NCBI RefSeq assembly: GCF_013371085.1
Contig: NZ_JABWCV010000005.1
Span: 1-64,000 of the forward strand
Direction: 5' to 3'
Length of the DNA: 64,000 bases
Source: Vreelandella maris
GTDB taxonomy: Bacteria > Pseudomonadota > Gammaproteobacteria > Pseudomonadales > Halomonadaceae
Position numbers and translations under genes: made by a program. Below are positions 9,567 through 18,596 of this stretch, piece by piece (position 1 is the first letter of the stretch; every line of letters begins with the position of its first letter). The notes below the pieces were generated by a model that did not search any database, was not told where the DNA came from, and saw only the letters and a program-made list of their open reading frames with translations.

Positions 9567-10437
9567 TGTGATTCGTCGTCAGACGCCCGCTGCGCGGCTT
9601 TTTCGTGGTCTGCTTTACGGCGTACTGATACTCGCCGCGCTGTTCTATATCTTGCCACTGGTCGTGATGCTAATGACCTCGGTGAAGCCACTGAGCGAAA
9701 TCAGCGCTGGGTCGCTGCTCTCATTGCCTCAAAACCCGACCCTGACGCCGTGGACAAAAGCCTGGGGCGAAGCCTGCACCGGGATGCGTTGCGAGGGGGT
9801 GGGCGGCTACTTCTGGAACTCCTTTGCGATTGTGATTCCAGCGGTGCTGATTTCCACCACCATTGGCGCTCTCAACGGCTACGCGCTAACCAAGTGGCGC
9901 TTCAAAGGCTCTGAATTAGTCTTCGCATTAATGCTGTTTGGCTGTTTTATTCCTTTCCAGGTGGTGCTGTTGCCCATGGCGCAAACCCTCGGCTGGCTGG
10001 GGATCTCCAGTTCCCGCGCCGGGTTGATCCTGGTTCACGTGGTCTTTGGCATTGCTTTCACCACGCTGTTTTTCCGCAACTTCTACGTGGGTATCCCTAA
10101 CGAGCTGGTATCGGCGGCGAAGTTGGATGGCGCGGGCTTTTTCCGCATCTTCTGGCGCATTCTACTGCCGGTTTCCGCGCCGATTATCGTGGTGTCGGTG
10201 ATCTGGCAGTTCACCCAAATCTGGAACGACTTCCTGTTTGGCGTGGCGTTTTCAGCCCACAACACCCAGCCCGTTACCGTGGCGCTCAACAATCTGGTGA
10301 ATACCTCCACCGGCGTGCGCGAGTACAACGTGGATATGGCAGCGGCCATGATTGCCGCATTGCCCACCCTGGTGGTGTACGTGCTGGCGGGAAAATACTT
10401 CGTGCGCGGGCTGACAGCCGGTTCCGTGAAAGGCTAA
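9559..10437 (+). CDS. gtsC: Glucose-type ABC transporter permease GtsC
   Basis: MalG-type permease, 292 aa, partner of GtsB in the membrane channel. It has six predicted membrane helices and the EAA motif AAKLDGAGFFRIFWRILLP. The start lies inside the end of gtsB, after AAGGAG, which suggests translational coupling. A 184-base spacer containing a large hairpin repeat separates it from the ATPase gene, which is unusual for a tight transporter operon. Confidence 0.9.
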   Translation: MANVIRRQTPAARLFRGLLYGVLILAALFYILPLVVMLMTSVKPLSEISAGSLLSLPQNPTLTPWTKAWGEACTGMRCEGVGGYFWNSFAIVIPAVLISTTIGALNGYALTKWRFKGSELVFALMLFGCFIPFQVVLLPMAQTLGWLGISSSRAGLILVHVVFGIAFTTLFFRNFYVGIPNELVSAAKLDGAGFFRIFWRILLPVSAPIIVVSVIWQFTQIWNDFLFGVAFSAHNTQPVTVALNNLVNTSTGVREYNVDMAAAMIAALPTLVVYVLAGKYFVRGLTAGSVKG

Positions 10438-10481
10438 TAATAATCAGATTGATGACAACTTTCTAAAGATTACCTTGGTAA

Positions 10482-10578
10482 GGTCAGATCAACCCGTAGC
10501 GGGGGTCTTTTTCCAGGGATGGAAAAAGTAGCTTCCAGGGAGGGATTTACAGCGCCCCCGCGAAGGGTTGTTCTGACC
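10482..10578 (+). repeat. Compound-hairpin repeat, copy A
   Basis: Nested inverted repeats. The outer stem GGTCAGATCAACCC (10482-10495) pairs with GGGTTGTTCTGACC (10565-10578), 13 of 14 positions. The middle stem GCGGGGG (10499-10505) pairs with CCCCCGC (10555-10561). An inner hairpin CTTTTTCCA-GGGA-TGGAAAAAG (10507-10528) is perfect. The right half (AGTAGC, CCAGGGA, ACAGCGCCC) matches the element at 20492-20605 on the other strand, so the two form a family. Confidence 0.85.
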
Positions 10579-10621
10579 GGGCTAACAACTTTGTCAGCAG
10601 TCTAATAATAGGATTTTCATT

Positions 10622-11743
10622 ATGGCAGCGTTAGAAATCCACAATGTACGCAAAGAGTTCGGCAGCGAGCGGGTGCTCAAAGATGTCAGCATTTCGATCG
10701 ATTCTGGCGAGTTCCTGATTCTGGTTGGCCCCTCGGGCTGCGGCAAGTCCACGCTGATGAACGCCATTGCCGGGCTAGAGCCGGTGACCGCTGGCAATAT
10801 CTATATTGATGGTGAAGACGTCACCTGGCGCACCCCCGCAGATCGGGACATCGCCATGGTGTTTCAGTCCTACGCGCTTTACCCCAGCATGACCGTACGC
10901 CAGAACATCAGCTTCGGGCTTGAAATGCGCAAGGTGCCCAAACCTGAGCGGGAAGCCGCCGTGGAGCGGGTGGCCGATCTACTGCAGATCACCCATCTGC
11001 TGGATCGCAAGCCTGCCCAGCTCTCTGGCGGGCAGCGACAGCGGGTGGCGATGGGTCGGGCCCTGGCCCGGGAGCCCAAGGTGTACCTGTTCGATGAGCC
11101 GCTCTCTAATCTGGATGCCAAGCTGCGCGTGGACATGCGCACCGAAATCAAAAAGCTCCACCAGCGCCTGGGCACCACCATTGTTTACGTCACCCACGAC
11201 CAAGTCGAAGCCATGACCCTGGCGGACTGCATTGCAGTGATGCGCGACGGGCATATCCTGCAGCTCGGCACGCCGGACGAAGTCTACAATAACCCGGTGG
11301 ATATGTTCGTGGCGGGCTTTATGGGCTCGCCGTCGATGAACTTCATCCGCGCTACGCTGGAGGATGGCAACGGTGGCTATCAACTGCGCATTACCACGCC
11401 GGAAGAGGCGGACTTGGTGCTGCCATGGCCGGAAGCGCGTATCGGCGCAGGTATGGCTGAACGGCTTAATCAGCCGGTCATCCTGGGCCTGCGGCCGGAG
11501 CACTTCAGCGAAGAGGACGAGCGGTTAACGTCCCAAGCTGAGGGAACACTATTGAGTGCCAATGTGGCGGTGGTAGAGCCTACCGGGGCGGATATCCTGC
11601 TGCGTTTGCCGCTGGGCGAACAGGAAGTAACAGCCCGTGTTGGGCCGAAATGCGCGGTGGCTGCTGGGGAGCGCTTAGCGCTGCGTGTCGATATGGGCAG
11701 AGCGATTCTATTTGATGCTGAAACCGAGCAGCGTATTGCTTAA
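10622..11743 (+). CDS. gtsD: Glucose-type ABC transporter ATPase GtsD
   Basis: Cytoplasmic ATPase of the MalK/UgpC/MsmK type, 373 aa, energising GtsBC. Walker A is GPSGCGKST (36-44), the Q-loop lies in [13 protein letters not shown], the signature is [15 protein letters not shown] and Walker B is [12 protein letters not shown]. The H-loop is [13 protein letters not shown]-terminal TOBE-type regulatory region follows from about residue 240. It ends the gts operon and is convergent with ycjF (17-base gap). Confidence 0.93.
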   Translation: MAALEIHNVRKEFGSERVLKDVSISIDSGEFLILVGPSGCGKSTLMNAIAGLEPVTAGNIYIDGEDVTWRTPADRDIAMVFQSYALYPSMTVRQNISFGLEMRKVPKPEREAAVERVADLLQITHLLDRKPAQLSGGQRQRVAMGRALAREPKVYLFDEPLSNLDAKLRVDMRTEIKKLHQRLGTTIVYVTHDQVEAMTLADCIAVMRDGHILQLGTPDEVYNNPVDMFVAGFMGSPSMNFIRATLEDGNGGYQLRITTPEEADLVLPWPEARIGAGMAERLNQPVILGLRPEHFSEEDERLTSQAEGTLLSANVAVVEPTGADILLRLPLGEQEVTARVGPKCAVAAGERLALRVDMGRAILFDAETEQRIA

Positions 11744-11760
11744 CCTCCAGTGCGCCAGCG

Positions 11761-12807
11761 TTACTCTTTTGCACGTGTCGCGGGGGCAGGTTCTTTATCC
11801 AGCCGCTTGATCTGCCGCCAGAGGTCTTGACGTAAATCGGCGATCTTTGGCTGCTCATTGGGTGTAAAGGGCACTGGGCGGCACAGACGCTGGGCACGAA
11901 GCCCAAGGCGCGCGCTAAGCAGCCCGGTAGCTAGGCCCTGGCCGGCACGGGCGGAGAGGCGCCCGGCTAAATCCAGCGAGAGCATATCCATGCTGGCGTC
12001 GGTGGCCAGTTCACTGGCACCGGCAAACGCCATATTGTGCAGAACGTTACGAAATAGTCGTAGGCGACTGGCGTAGCCCAGCTCAAGGCCATACAGGCGG
12101 CAGAGCCTGTCTACCATCGCCAGGCTGCGCCAGGCCACCAGTGCCATATCCACCAGCGTTAGTGGGCTAATGGCCACCATAATAGCGGTTTCACCGGACA
12201 TGCGGGTAACCAAGCGCTGGGCTTCACGGTCGCGGGGGGCTAGCAGGTGGTAGCGCAGCAGTGTTTGGATCTCTTCCCCGCTATGGTGCGGCTGGCTGGC
12301 GCGTTGAAACGCCAGCCAATGCGGGTCATCGTCGGCAAGTTTGAGCTGGCGCCTCAACTGTTCGGCCATGGCCCGGGCCTGTTTGGGTGAGCGCAGCGGC
12401 AGCTCGGCTAAATCAACGCGTAGTTTGTCGTGGCGCTTGAGACGCCGCAAACGGCCCAGCTCTTTGAGCAGTGATATTCCACCTAATCCAATCAGGCTGA
12501 TCCCGAATAACTTCCAGGCAATGGCGAGCCACTGGGACTGAGCCAGGGCGTCGGGAATACCGGTGACCAGCTCTGCCGTGCCTAGTCCGGCACCACCCAC
12601 TAGAGCGAATAGCAGCCCCCAGCGGCGCTTACGCGGCGCACCTAAACTGGCAGCAGGTAAGGCTTTATCCTCTGGAAGAGGTGCTAATGGCTGGTGCTCG
12701 CTGGTGCCAGCAAAGGCTTCACGTTGTCGCAAAGCCGAAGCTGGTTCTGTGGCATCTTCAGGCGTGTCATCCAGCGTAAAGTGGCGCCGTGGCTGTGGGG
12801 TGGTCAT
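11761..12807 (-). CDS. ycjF: YcjF family (TIGR01620/DUF697) membrane protein
   Basis: Inner-membrane protein of unknown function, 348 aa from the chosen start. A polar N-terminal tail of about 60 residues precedes two membrane helices (about 63-83 and 94-114); the C-terminal part carries the DUF697 region (SGETAIMVAISPLTLVDM and following). The start at 12807 overlaps the ycjX stop by 4 bases (ATGA), so the pair is co-translated. A longer upstream extension is possible but lies entirely inside ycjX. In E. coli ycjX-ycjF belongs to the heat-shock/stress regulon and also sits near a sugar ABC cluster. Confidence 0.87.
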   Translation of the reverse strand: MTTPQPRRHFTLDDTPEDATEPASALRQREAFAGTSEHQPLAPLPEDKALPAASLGAPRKRRWGLLFALVGGAGLGTAELVTGIPDALAQSQWLAIAWKLFGISLIGLGGISLLKELGRLRRLKRHDKLRVDLAELPLRSPKQARAMAEQLRRQLKLADDDPHWLAFQRASQPHHSGEEIQTLLRYHLLAPRDREAQRLVTRMSGETAIMVAISPLTLVDMALVAWRSLAMVDRLCRLYGLELGYASRLRLFRNVLHNMAFAGASELATDASMDMLSLDLAGRLSARAGQGLATGLLSARLGLRAQRLCRPVPFTPNEQPKIADLRQDLWRQIKRLDKEPAPATRAKE

Positions 12808-14207
12808 GTCAGTTTGTCTCCAATCAGCCAGTCGATGGCGGCGTCCATGCGAATATGATCCAGCGCTTCCGAAGTGGTTTGCATCGGGCGAAAGCCGGGG
12901 AAGTCGAAGCCCTGCTGCTGCCAAAAATTGGCAGTGGGAAGCCGGGCGGGAACATCGCCGGGGTATACCAGTACATCCTCCCCTTCAAGGGTCGTGCCGC
13001 GTAGCGCAGGTGAGCGCTTACCCTCGTGGGTGACTTCGCGAGCCTCGGTGGCACGAATGGAGGCCAGAGAAAACGCTTTGACCGGGACATTGGCAAAGCG
13101 CAGGTCTTTCAATGGTTCTGCCAGTAAGGCCTCTACCAGTTGTACCACATGGCCGTGTTGGTCAGGAGTGACATGGTCGGCCTTGGTGGCCGCAATCGCC
13201 AGCCGGTCAATCTTGGGCGCGAACAGGCGCGTGAGCAGGCTGCGTTTGCCGTAGTCGAAGCTGTGCATTAACTGGCGCAGTGCGCGGGAAAGGTCTTCAA
13301 ACCGCTCCGGCCCAGCATTCAGCGCACCCAGCACATCCACCAGCACAATCTGGCGGTCAAAGCGGCGGAAGTGATCACGGTAAAAGGGTTTCACCACCTG
13401 CTGCTGATAGTAGCGAAAGCGCGCCGCCAGGGTAGCGTAAAGGCTGTTGGCGGGCAGTGCTTCCAGCGCTTCTCTGGAGGTATTGAGTTGAGATGAATTA
13501 AGCTGCGGTAGTGGGAAAAACTGCAGTACCGGCGCACCTTGCAGCTCGCCCGGCAGCAAAAAACGCCCCGGCTGCAGGTCGGAGAAGCCTGCCTTTTTGG
13601 CACGGCGCAGGCCCTGGGCGTACTCCTCGGCCAGAGCGGCGAGCTGGGCCTCATCCGCCTCGCTTGCCGGGTCGAGCTGTTCCACTGCTGCCAGCCATTC
13701 ACTAAACAAGCCGCGCCGCTGTTCGCCTGCGTATAGCGCCTGAGCCTGGCTCCAGCTGTAAAAGTCATGCTGCAACAGCGGTAAGTCGAGCAACCACTCG
13801 CCGGGGTAGTCAAATAGATCCAGGGTAAGGTGGGCAATTTCAGGGGTTAGCCAGCCGCTGCGGGCAGGGCGGTAACGCAGTTGCAAACGCAGTTCACTAA
13901 TCCCGCGTGTGGGCTCCGGCCAGCGGGGCGGTGTATCGCGTAGGGCAGCCATGCCCGGGTCGTAAGGAAAGCGTGGCACGCCCAAATCGGGCTGGTTGAG
14001 CCGCTGGGCACCCAGCAGGCGGCCTTCACGGGCAGCGGGCAGTAAATCGAGACGCGCTTCTACGCCGGCATGGCGCAGTTGATTGACCAGCGAGGTCAAA
14101 AAAGCGGTTTTGCCTGCTTGCGAGAGGCCCGTTACCGCTAAGCGCAACTGGCGATCCCGGCCTCGCTCTAACAAATTGCTCAGTTCGCGACTTAACGGCT
14201 GACGCAT
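12804..14207 (-). CDS. ycjX: YcjX family P-loop GTPase
   Basis: Predicted P-loop nucleotide-binding protein (DUF463), 467 aa against about 465 in E. coli. The P-loop is GLSQAGKT (27-34), and DLFDYPGEWLLDLPLL is the family's Walker B-like region; VDVLGALNAGPERFEDL and AATKADHV follow. Cellular role is unknown; stress association is known for the family. It is upstream of, and overlaps, ycjF. Confidence 0.9.
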   Translation of the reverse strand: MRQPLSRELSNLLERGRDRQLRLAVTGLSQAGKTAFLTSLVNQLRHAGVEARLDLLPAAREGRLLGAQRLNQPDLGVPRFPYDPGMAALRDTPPRWPEPTRGISELRLQLRYRPARSGWLTPEIAHLTLDLFDYPGEWLLDLPLLQHDFYSWSQAQALYAGEQRRGLFSEWLAAVEQLDPASEADEAQLAALAEEYAQGLRRAKKAGFSDLQPGRFLLPGELQGAPVLQFFPLPQLNSSQLNTSREALEALPANSLYATLAARFRYYQQQVVKPFYRDHFRRFDRQIVLVDVLGALNAGPERFEDLSRALRQLMHSFDYGKRSLLTRLFAPKIDRLAIAATKADHVTPDQHGHVVQLVEALLAEPLKDLRFANVPVKAFSLASIRATEAREVTHEGKRSPALRGTTLEGEDVLVYPGDVPARLPTANFWQQQGFDFPGFRPMQTTSEALDHIRMDAAIDWLIGDKLT

Positions 14208-14317
14208 CCTTTCGATCCCTTTATGGCTCTTGCCAACTTAACGCGGTCCCGGCTCACTTTAAAACTGGGTCTCTTCAAAATCAGCTCTCTTTCAAAACAA
14301 GCAGGGCTGTATGACCA

Positions 14318-14509
14318 TTACTGGCGAAACATTAATAGTAACTGTGAAAGCATCGGTAGGGTGGCAATCAAAAAGCCGACCCCCGCCAGCGTGTAGCCCG
14401 GCCAGCGGCGAGTCATTTTTTGTGCCAAGGTAAGACCCACTAAACACACCACCATGCCGATTAAATTAAAGGCTAGCGTAGCGGCCTCTAGCCATTGCTG
14501 CGGATCCAT
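14318..14509 (-). CDS. Small two-helix membrane protein, unknown
   Basis: 63 aa with two hydrophobic segments (about 10-29 and 37-60) joined by a short basic loop (QKMTRRW), so probably a hairpin in the inner membrane. AGGGAG lies 5 bases before the ATG, which supports real translation. It lies alone between ycjX and the mutarotase gene on the same strand. I do not recognise a family. Confidence 0.7.
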   Translation of the reverse strand: MDPQQWLEAATLAFNLIGMVVCLVGLTLAQKMTRRWPGYTLAGVGFLIATLPMLSQLLLMFRQ

Positions 14510-14570
14510 CGGATCTCCCTAGCTCAAATGAAAGTGAGCGCATGATAGCAAAATATTGATGAACCGAAGG

Positions 14571-15440
14571 TTAACCGCGGCTTAGGGTAGTACCTAATAA
14601 GTGTTGCGCACCGGGTACCAACCAAACCGGGTCTAGGCGCGTATTGGCAGCTTCAACGCAGATAAAATGGCGTGCCGCGTCAGCGGGTGTATCGCCAGGA
14701 AGGTCGTTGTTGGGGTGCCACACCACGGTGGAGTCGCTGGACTGCTTGCCGATGCGCAGGCTGCGCTCGCCATCGTTGAGCAGCACGGCTTCATTGGTAT
14801 GGTAAATGCGGTCAATGGCACCTTGAACGGCCAGCGTACCTTGCTGTTCACTTTCGGCAAAGTCGCGCAGTTTGTCGAGATAGCGGGCGCCGGAAAGACC
14901 TTCCAGGCGGCACTGATGGATATCGGCAACGGCGAGGTAGGTGTGCAGTGCGCCGCTGGTTTTAACGGGCGTCTCGCCGATGTTTTCGCTGATCAACTCA
15001 ACGTTAAGCCGCTGTGCATTGGCTTGCACCACCAAACGTGCCGTGAGCTGAGTATGCAGGCGCTGCTCGGGAGAGAGATGGACTTCAATGCCTTCGGCAT
15101 GCTCATCGACAGCATCCAGACGCCAGGCCGCGTGACGGGCGAGGCCATGAAACGGGCCGTCGCGATTGGGGCTCTCATCGGCATAGCGCTCGTCAGCAAA
15201 CCACGGCCAGCAGAGCGGAATACCGCCGCGGATAGCCCCTGGCAGCGCTTGTGGGGTCGGTGTCAGCCATAGCCAATCGGTGTCGCCCTGTGGGCAGAAA
15301 TGCAGCACCTGAGCACCCTGTAGGCTAATCGCTAACTCTCCCCAAGGCATGTTGAAAAGCACTACGTCGCGGCCTTCCCAGTTGGCCGTTTGCTGACCAT
15401 CTGTGCTTTTAAGCAGTTGTTTGAGCGAGTCGGGGATCAT
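14571..15440 (-). CDS. D-hexose-6-phosphate mutarotase (YeaD-like)
   Basis: Aldose 1-epimerase-superfamily enzyme that interconverts anomers of glucose-6-phosphate, 289 aa. Visible family segments are GAQVLHFCPQGDTDWLWLTP, RGGIPLCWPWF and HGLARHAAWRL (catalytic His), with the acidic catalytic region near SGALHTYLAVADI. ATG at 15440 is preceded by AAGGAAA; a TTG at 15464 is the only longer start and lacks a comparable site. In Pseudomonas a mutarotase gene follows gts-oprB, so its presence here fits the glucose theme even though ycjXF intervene. Confidence 0.9.
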   Translation of the reverse strand: MIPDSLKQLLKSTDGQQTANWEGRDVVLFNMPWGELAISLQGAQVLHFCPQGDTDWLWLTPTPQALPGAIRGGIPLCWPWFADERYADESPNRDGPFHGLARHAAWRLDAVDEHAEGIEVHLSPEQRLHTQLTARLVVQANAQRLNVELISENIGETPVKTSGALHTYLAVADIHQCRLEGLSGARYLDKLRDFAESEQQGTLAVQGAIDRIYHTNEAVLLNDGERSLRIGKQSSDSTVVWHPNNDLPGDTPADAARHFICVEAANTRLDPVWLVPGAQHLLGTTLSRG

Positions 15441-15529
15441 GAATTTTCCTTTAAGAGTTGCCAAGCATCTACACCGATAGACGCCGAACAGTAACGCTGT
15501 GTGCTATGGTAGAACAAGCACGACTGATA

Positions 15530-15602
15530 GGTAAAACGCGTACTAACATACGTAACTAATGTACGTAGCTAAAACCCGTAAATGAAATCCCGTAAATGAA
15601 AT
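15530..15602. repeat. Short tandem repeat array upstream of the glsB-like gene
   Basis: Units ending in CGTA or GTA recur with ends at 15542, 15554, 15567, 15580 and 15594 (spacing 12-14). The last two units, CCCGTAAATGAAAT at 15575-15588 and 15589-15602, are identical. The array ends 15 bases before the start codon, so it occupies the promoter or 5' UTR. Confidence 0.75.
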
Positions 15603-15616
15603 AGTAAGGAGACTAT

Positions 15617-15859
15617 ATGGGCTTTATTGCATGGTTAATCATTGGTGGCCTGGCTGGTTGGATTGCTGGCAACATCATGCGCGGTGGCGGTTTCGGCATC
15701 CTGGGTAATATTGGTGTGGGCATCGTTGGTGCGCTTGTGGGTGGTTTCTTGTTCAGCCTTTTAGGCCTCTCTTCCGGTGGTTTTATCGGTTCGCTGGTCA
15801 CTGCAACGGTAGGGGCCGTGGTGCTCTTGTGGGTGATTAGTAAGGTCAAAAAAGCGTAG
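15617..15859 (+). CDS. GlsB/YeaQ/YmgE family stress-response membrane protein
   Basis: 80 aa, very hydrophobic, with three predicted helices and glycine-rich motifs (GGLAGWIAGNIMRGGGFGIL, GVGIVGALVGGFLF) typical of transglycosylase-associated (Pfam Transgly_assoc) proteins. AAGGAG precedes the ATG. The family is linked to envelope and acid stress; the biochemical role is not known. It is a single gene ending in a terminator. Confidence 0.92.
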   Translation: MGFIAWLIIGGLAGWIAGNIMRGGGFGILGNIGVGIVGALVGGFLFSLLGLSSGGFIGSLVTATVGAVVLLWVISKVKKA

Positions 15860-15884
15860 CTGTTTAGCTGTGCCCGTTTGACGA

Positions 15885-15907
15885 CCGCCCGGCCTTGTGC
15901 CGGGCGG
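15885..15907 (+). terminator. Terminator after the glsB-like gene
   Basis: Perfect 9-bp stem CCGCCCGGC-CTTGT-GCCGGGCGG followed by TGTCGTTT. It lies 25 bases after the stop codon. Confidence 0.85.
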
Positions 15908-16035
15908 TGTCGTTTATACAGATGCTATCGGTGTTCGGGCCACTTTCCGTTACACTAGGCGGCTTTATTCCGGCGCTTTGCTGGTGGTGACCCTGTGTTA
16001 GTTGGTGGTGATACTATGCTTTTTCGAGGTGCCTC

Positions 16036-18501
16036 TTGATCGACGCGTTAAATGCTTGGTGGGCTCAACAGCTTGTGCTGTGTGATTGGGCGTTTACTCC
16101 TCATCCGCTGGCGGTCGATGCAGGCGCGGCGGAACAGCGCCTGCTGCAATTGGGAATCACCGACCGGGGAGAGCTGGCCGAACAGCTATTTCATGGGCTG
16201 GGGGCCCCCGCTGGCCAAGCTGATCGTCTATTGGCGGCTCTAGAGTGGGCCGCGCTAGCCGGGGCAGCAGGCTGGTTAGAGGCGGAACAGTCACGCGCCT
16301 GGGCGCACCATTTAACCCGTCGTATTACCAGTGATTACAGCGATTTGCGCGCATGGCTTGCCGATTTACGCCGAGCTCTTGGCGCCCGTGGTTGGGAGTC
16401 AGGGGCCGACGATCGGTTTATTGATGCCTGCCAGGCGCTGGCCAATCTCGAAACCGAAGGTGAGGGCATTTCCTGGGAGGCGCTCGAAAATGCCTTGGCT
16501 AAACTCCCTCCGCCAGCGTCGCTATGGCCCCAACAGCCCCAGGCACAGAGCTGGCGGCTATGTGCACTATTTCGCCCGATTATTGTGTATCCGGCCAGCC
16601 ACACCGACTGGCCTGAAGCCGCCGAATGGCTAGCCCACGTGTGGGATGTTCATGACCGTGATGCCCTGCTAGGGGCCATGCTTTGGCTAGGTGCTCAGGG
16701 CGAGCGCCAGCGCTGGGATATCGAAGCCCGTGAGCTATTGAGCATGGACACCGCCCAGCGTATGGAGTGGCAGCGCAGCGTGGTGGAAGAGTCGCCCTAT
16801 GCGCCGGTGCTGAATAAATTTGTTAGCCAGGGTGAGCCGCTGGAGTGGGCTGCCTGGGATTGGCTACGGCTTGTCGAGCTTGCCTGGGCAGGCGCCTGCT
16901 GTGGTTGGCTCAGCCAAGAGGAAGCCGATGACTTGGCGGGACATGCCGCCGATTTGATCAGCCGCCGCTACCATGACTGGCACGCGGTTCTTAACGCTTA
17001 CGGTCGGGGACAGAGTCTGTTTGATGGTATTGACCGCCGAGGGAAAACACCCAGCGAGCGGCATCAGCTACTGCTGCACAGCGCTTATAGCCCCTGGAAA
17101 CGTCCGCCGGGGGAACTGTTGGATGAGCCCACGCGGAAGGCCTCTCAAGCGCGCATTCGCCAATGGCGTAATACGCCCCATCACTGGCTGCTGGCGCTGG
17201 CCAGCGTGCGTGAACCGGATGTGATGCTGCGCCAAATAAACCCGTCAGCCGCACTACCGGAAGAGCAGCGAGCCGATGCGGCGCTTTATTTGCAGGAGTC
17301 ATTGGGCCTGCACGCCGACGAAGGTGCCCATGCATTGGCGCGCTACTGGTTACCCGCTCAGGCGCATCATCTTAATCAACTGGCAGCCGACGCGGTGCAT
17401 GGCGTTTTGCCACCCTCACAAAGCTGGTTCGGCCAGCCGACTCCGGAAGAGCTTAAGCAGCGTAATGCCGTTAAGGGTGTGAGCCGCCACGCGGCGACTA
17501 TCCATATGGCTGAGAAGTTCGCCTTCTATCTGCATATGTCCCTTGATAGCGGCTTATTGGATCGCGGGCCATTGATGGAGTATGCCAGTGCGCTGCGCAG
17601 CTGCCTGTGTCGATTTTACCCCAATGCCAAGCGCTTGTTAGACGCCTGGTTTGCGTGGGAGAGCTGCCTGCCTGAGCCCGAGCATGCATCGTTAATTAAC
17701 GAAATTATTTGGCATATTGAAGACCCAGGCAGCCTGTTCCACTGGTTGGATTGGCGCCACGACGCCTGGCGTGAGCCGGGCAGTCGGCCCACTTTAAGCC
17801 ACTTCACGGCCATGTCGCTGGTCGGGCCTTTAAACAGTGCCGTATGGAGTGAACCACAGCCCGAAAGCGCCCGTGAGTGCGCTGAAATCCGCGAGTGGGT
17901 AGAGAGCCATTACCACTTGAGCAGTGCTGGGGATATGCAGGAATTTTTGACCTACATGCTCGAGGCGGGGGATCGCCAGGAGTATCAAATTAACTACGCT
18001 CCTTACACCCTCAATACAGAGCGTTTAAGCGCTGAAATCGCCATTCTTGAATCTGGTGACTGTGCTGAAGATGAGCGCCACCACCTGCTTCGTTTACGTC
18101 GGGTACGCGACAACGAAGATGGCTGTAATGACGTCGATATGGCGGCCTGGGATATTGCCCAACTGGTCGATCTGGCGATTGCCGCACGGCAGCTTGGTTG
18201 GCTAGATAGCGCTGCGTTTGCCACCGTATTGGATCGCGCTTATCAGCTTGCGGCGGATCACTACGCCGGGTGGCAAGAGTATGCCATGGGCATGTACGCT
18301 GGCTTCTCATTTTTTATGGGAGAAACCCCAGAGCGAGAGAGCTTTTTAGCCGGTTTTCGTCAGGCGTTGGTGGCCTGGGTATGCGGTGCGCCGGTGCTAG
18401 CTGGGCCGTGGGTGAGCCTGGATTTTCCCGGCAATAAACCGCGCCATTTTGCGCCGTTGCATATAGATACATTGCCTGGTGATCAGCGCACCTTACATTG
18501 A
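16036..18501 (+). CDS. Large multi-module DUF1266 protein
   Basis: 821 aa, soluble, Trp- and Ala-rich, with no signal peptide or membrane helix. I recognise DUF1266-type modules (as in E. coli YbeR/YbeU): a DRDALLGAMLWLGAQGERQ-type helix then WDWLRLVELAWAGACCGWLSQEEA...YHDW...GRGQSLFDG (about 205-331), and again at about 630-761 ending GWLDSAAF...YAGWQEYAMGMYAGFSFFMG. Two more degenerate units lie at about 67-112 and 495-545. E. coli members are about 235-480 aa with one module. Starts with TTG preceded by CGAGGTG. Function is unknown. It stands alone between a terminator and the lipoprotein gene. Confidence 0.8.
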   Translation: MIDALNAWWAQQLVLCDWAFTPHPLAVDAGAAEQRLLQLGITDRGELAEQLFHGLGAPAGQADRLLAALEWAALAGAAGWLEAEQSRAWAHHLTRRITSDYSDLRAWLADLRRALGARGWESGADDRFIDACQALANLETEGEGISWEALENALAKLPPPASLWPQQPQAQSWRLCALFRPIIVYPASHTDWPEAAEWLAHVWDVHDRDALLGAMLWLGAQGERQRWDIEARELLSMDTAQRMEWQRSVVEESPYAPVLNKFVSQGEPLEWAAWDWLRLVELAWAGACCGWLSQEEADDLAGHAADLISRRYHDWHAVLNAYGRGQSLFDGIDRRGKTPSERHQLLLHSAYSPWKRPPGELLDEPTRKASQARIRQWRNTPHHWLLALASVREPDVMLRQINPSAALPEEQRADAALYLQESLGLHADEGAHALARYWLPAQAHHLNQLAADAVHGVLPPSQSWFGQPTPEELKQRNAVKGVSRHAATIHMAEKFAFYLHMSLDSGLLDRGPLMEYASALRSCLCRFYPNAKRLLDAWFAWESCLPEPEHASLINEIIWHIEDPGSLFHWLDWRHDAWREPGSRPTLSHFTAMSLVGPLNSAVWSEPQPESARECAEIREWVESHYHLSSAGDMQEFLTYMLEAGDRQEYQINYAPYTLNTERLSAEIAILESGDCAEDERHHLLRLRRVRDNEDGCNDVDMAAWDIAQLVDLAIAARQLGWLDSAAFATVLDRAYQLAADHYAGWQEYAMGMYAGFSFFMGETPERESFLAGFRQALVAWVCGAPVLAGPWVSLDFPGNKPRHFAPLHIDTLPGDQRTLH

Positions 18502-18596
18502 GGCTCGCCAAGCATAGGATAACTAGCTTATAGTCGTGCGAGGAAAAATGATTTTTGTCATACCATCCCTTTATTCTATGTGTCGAGGTTAATCGC

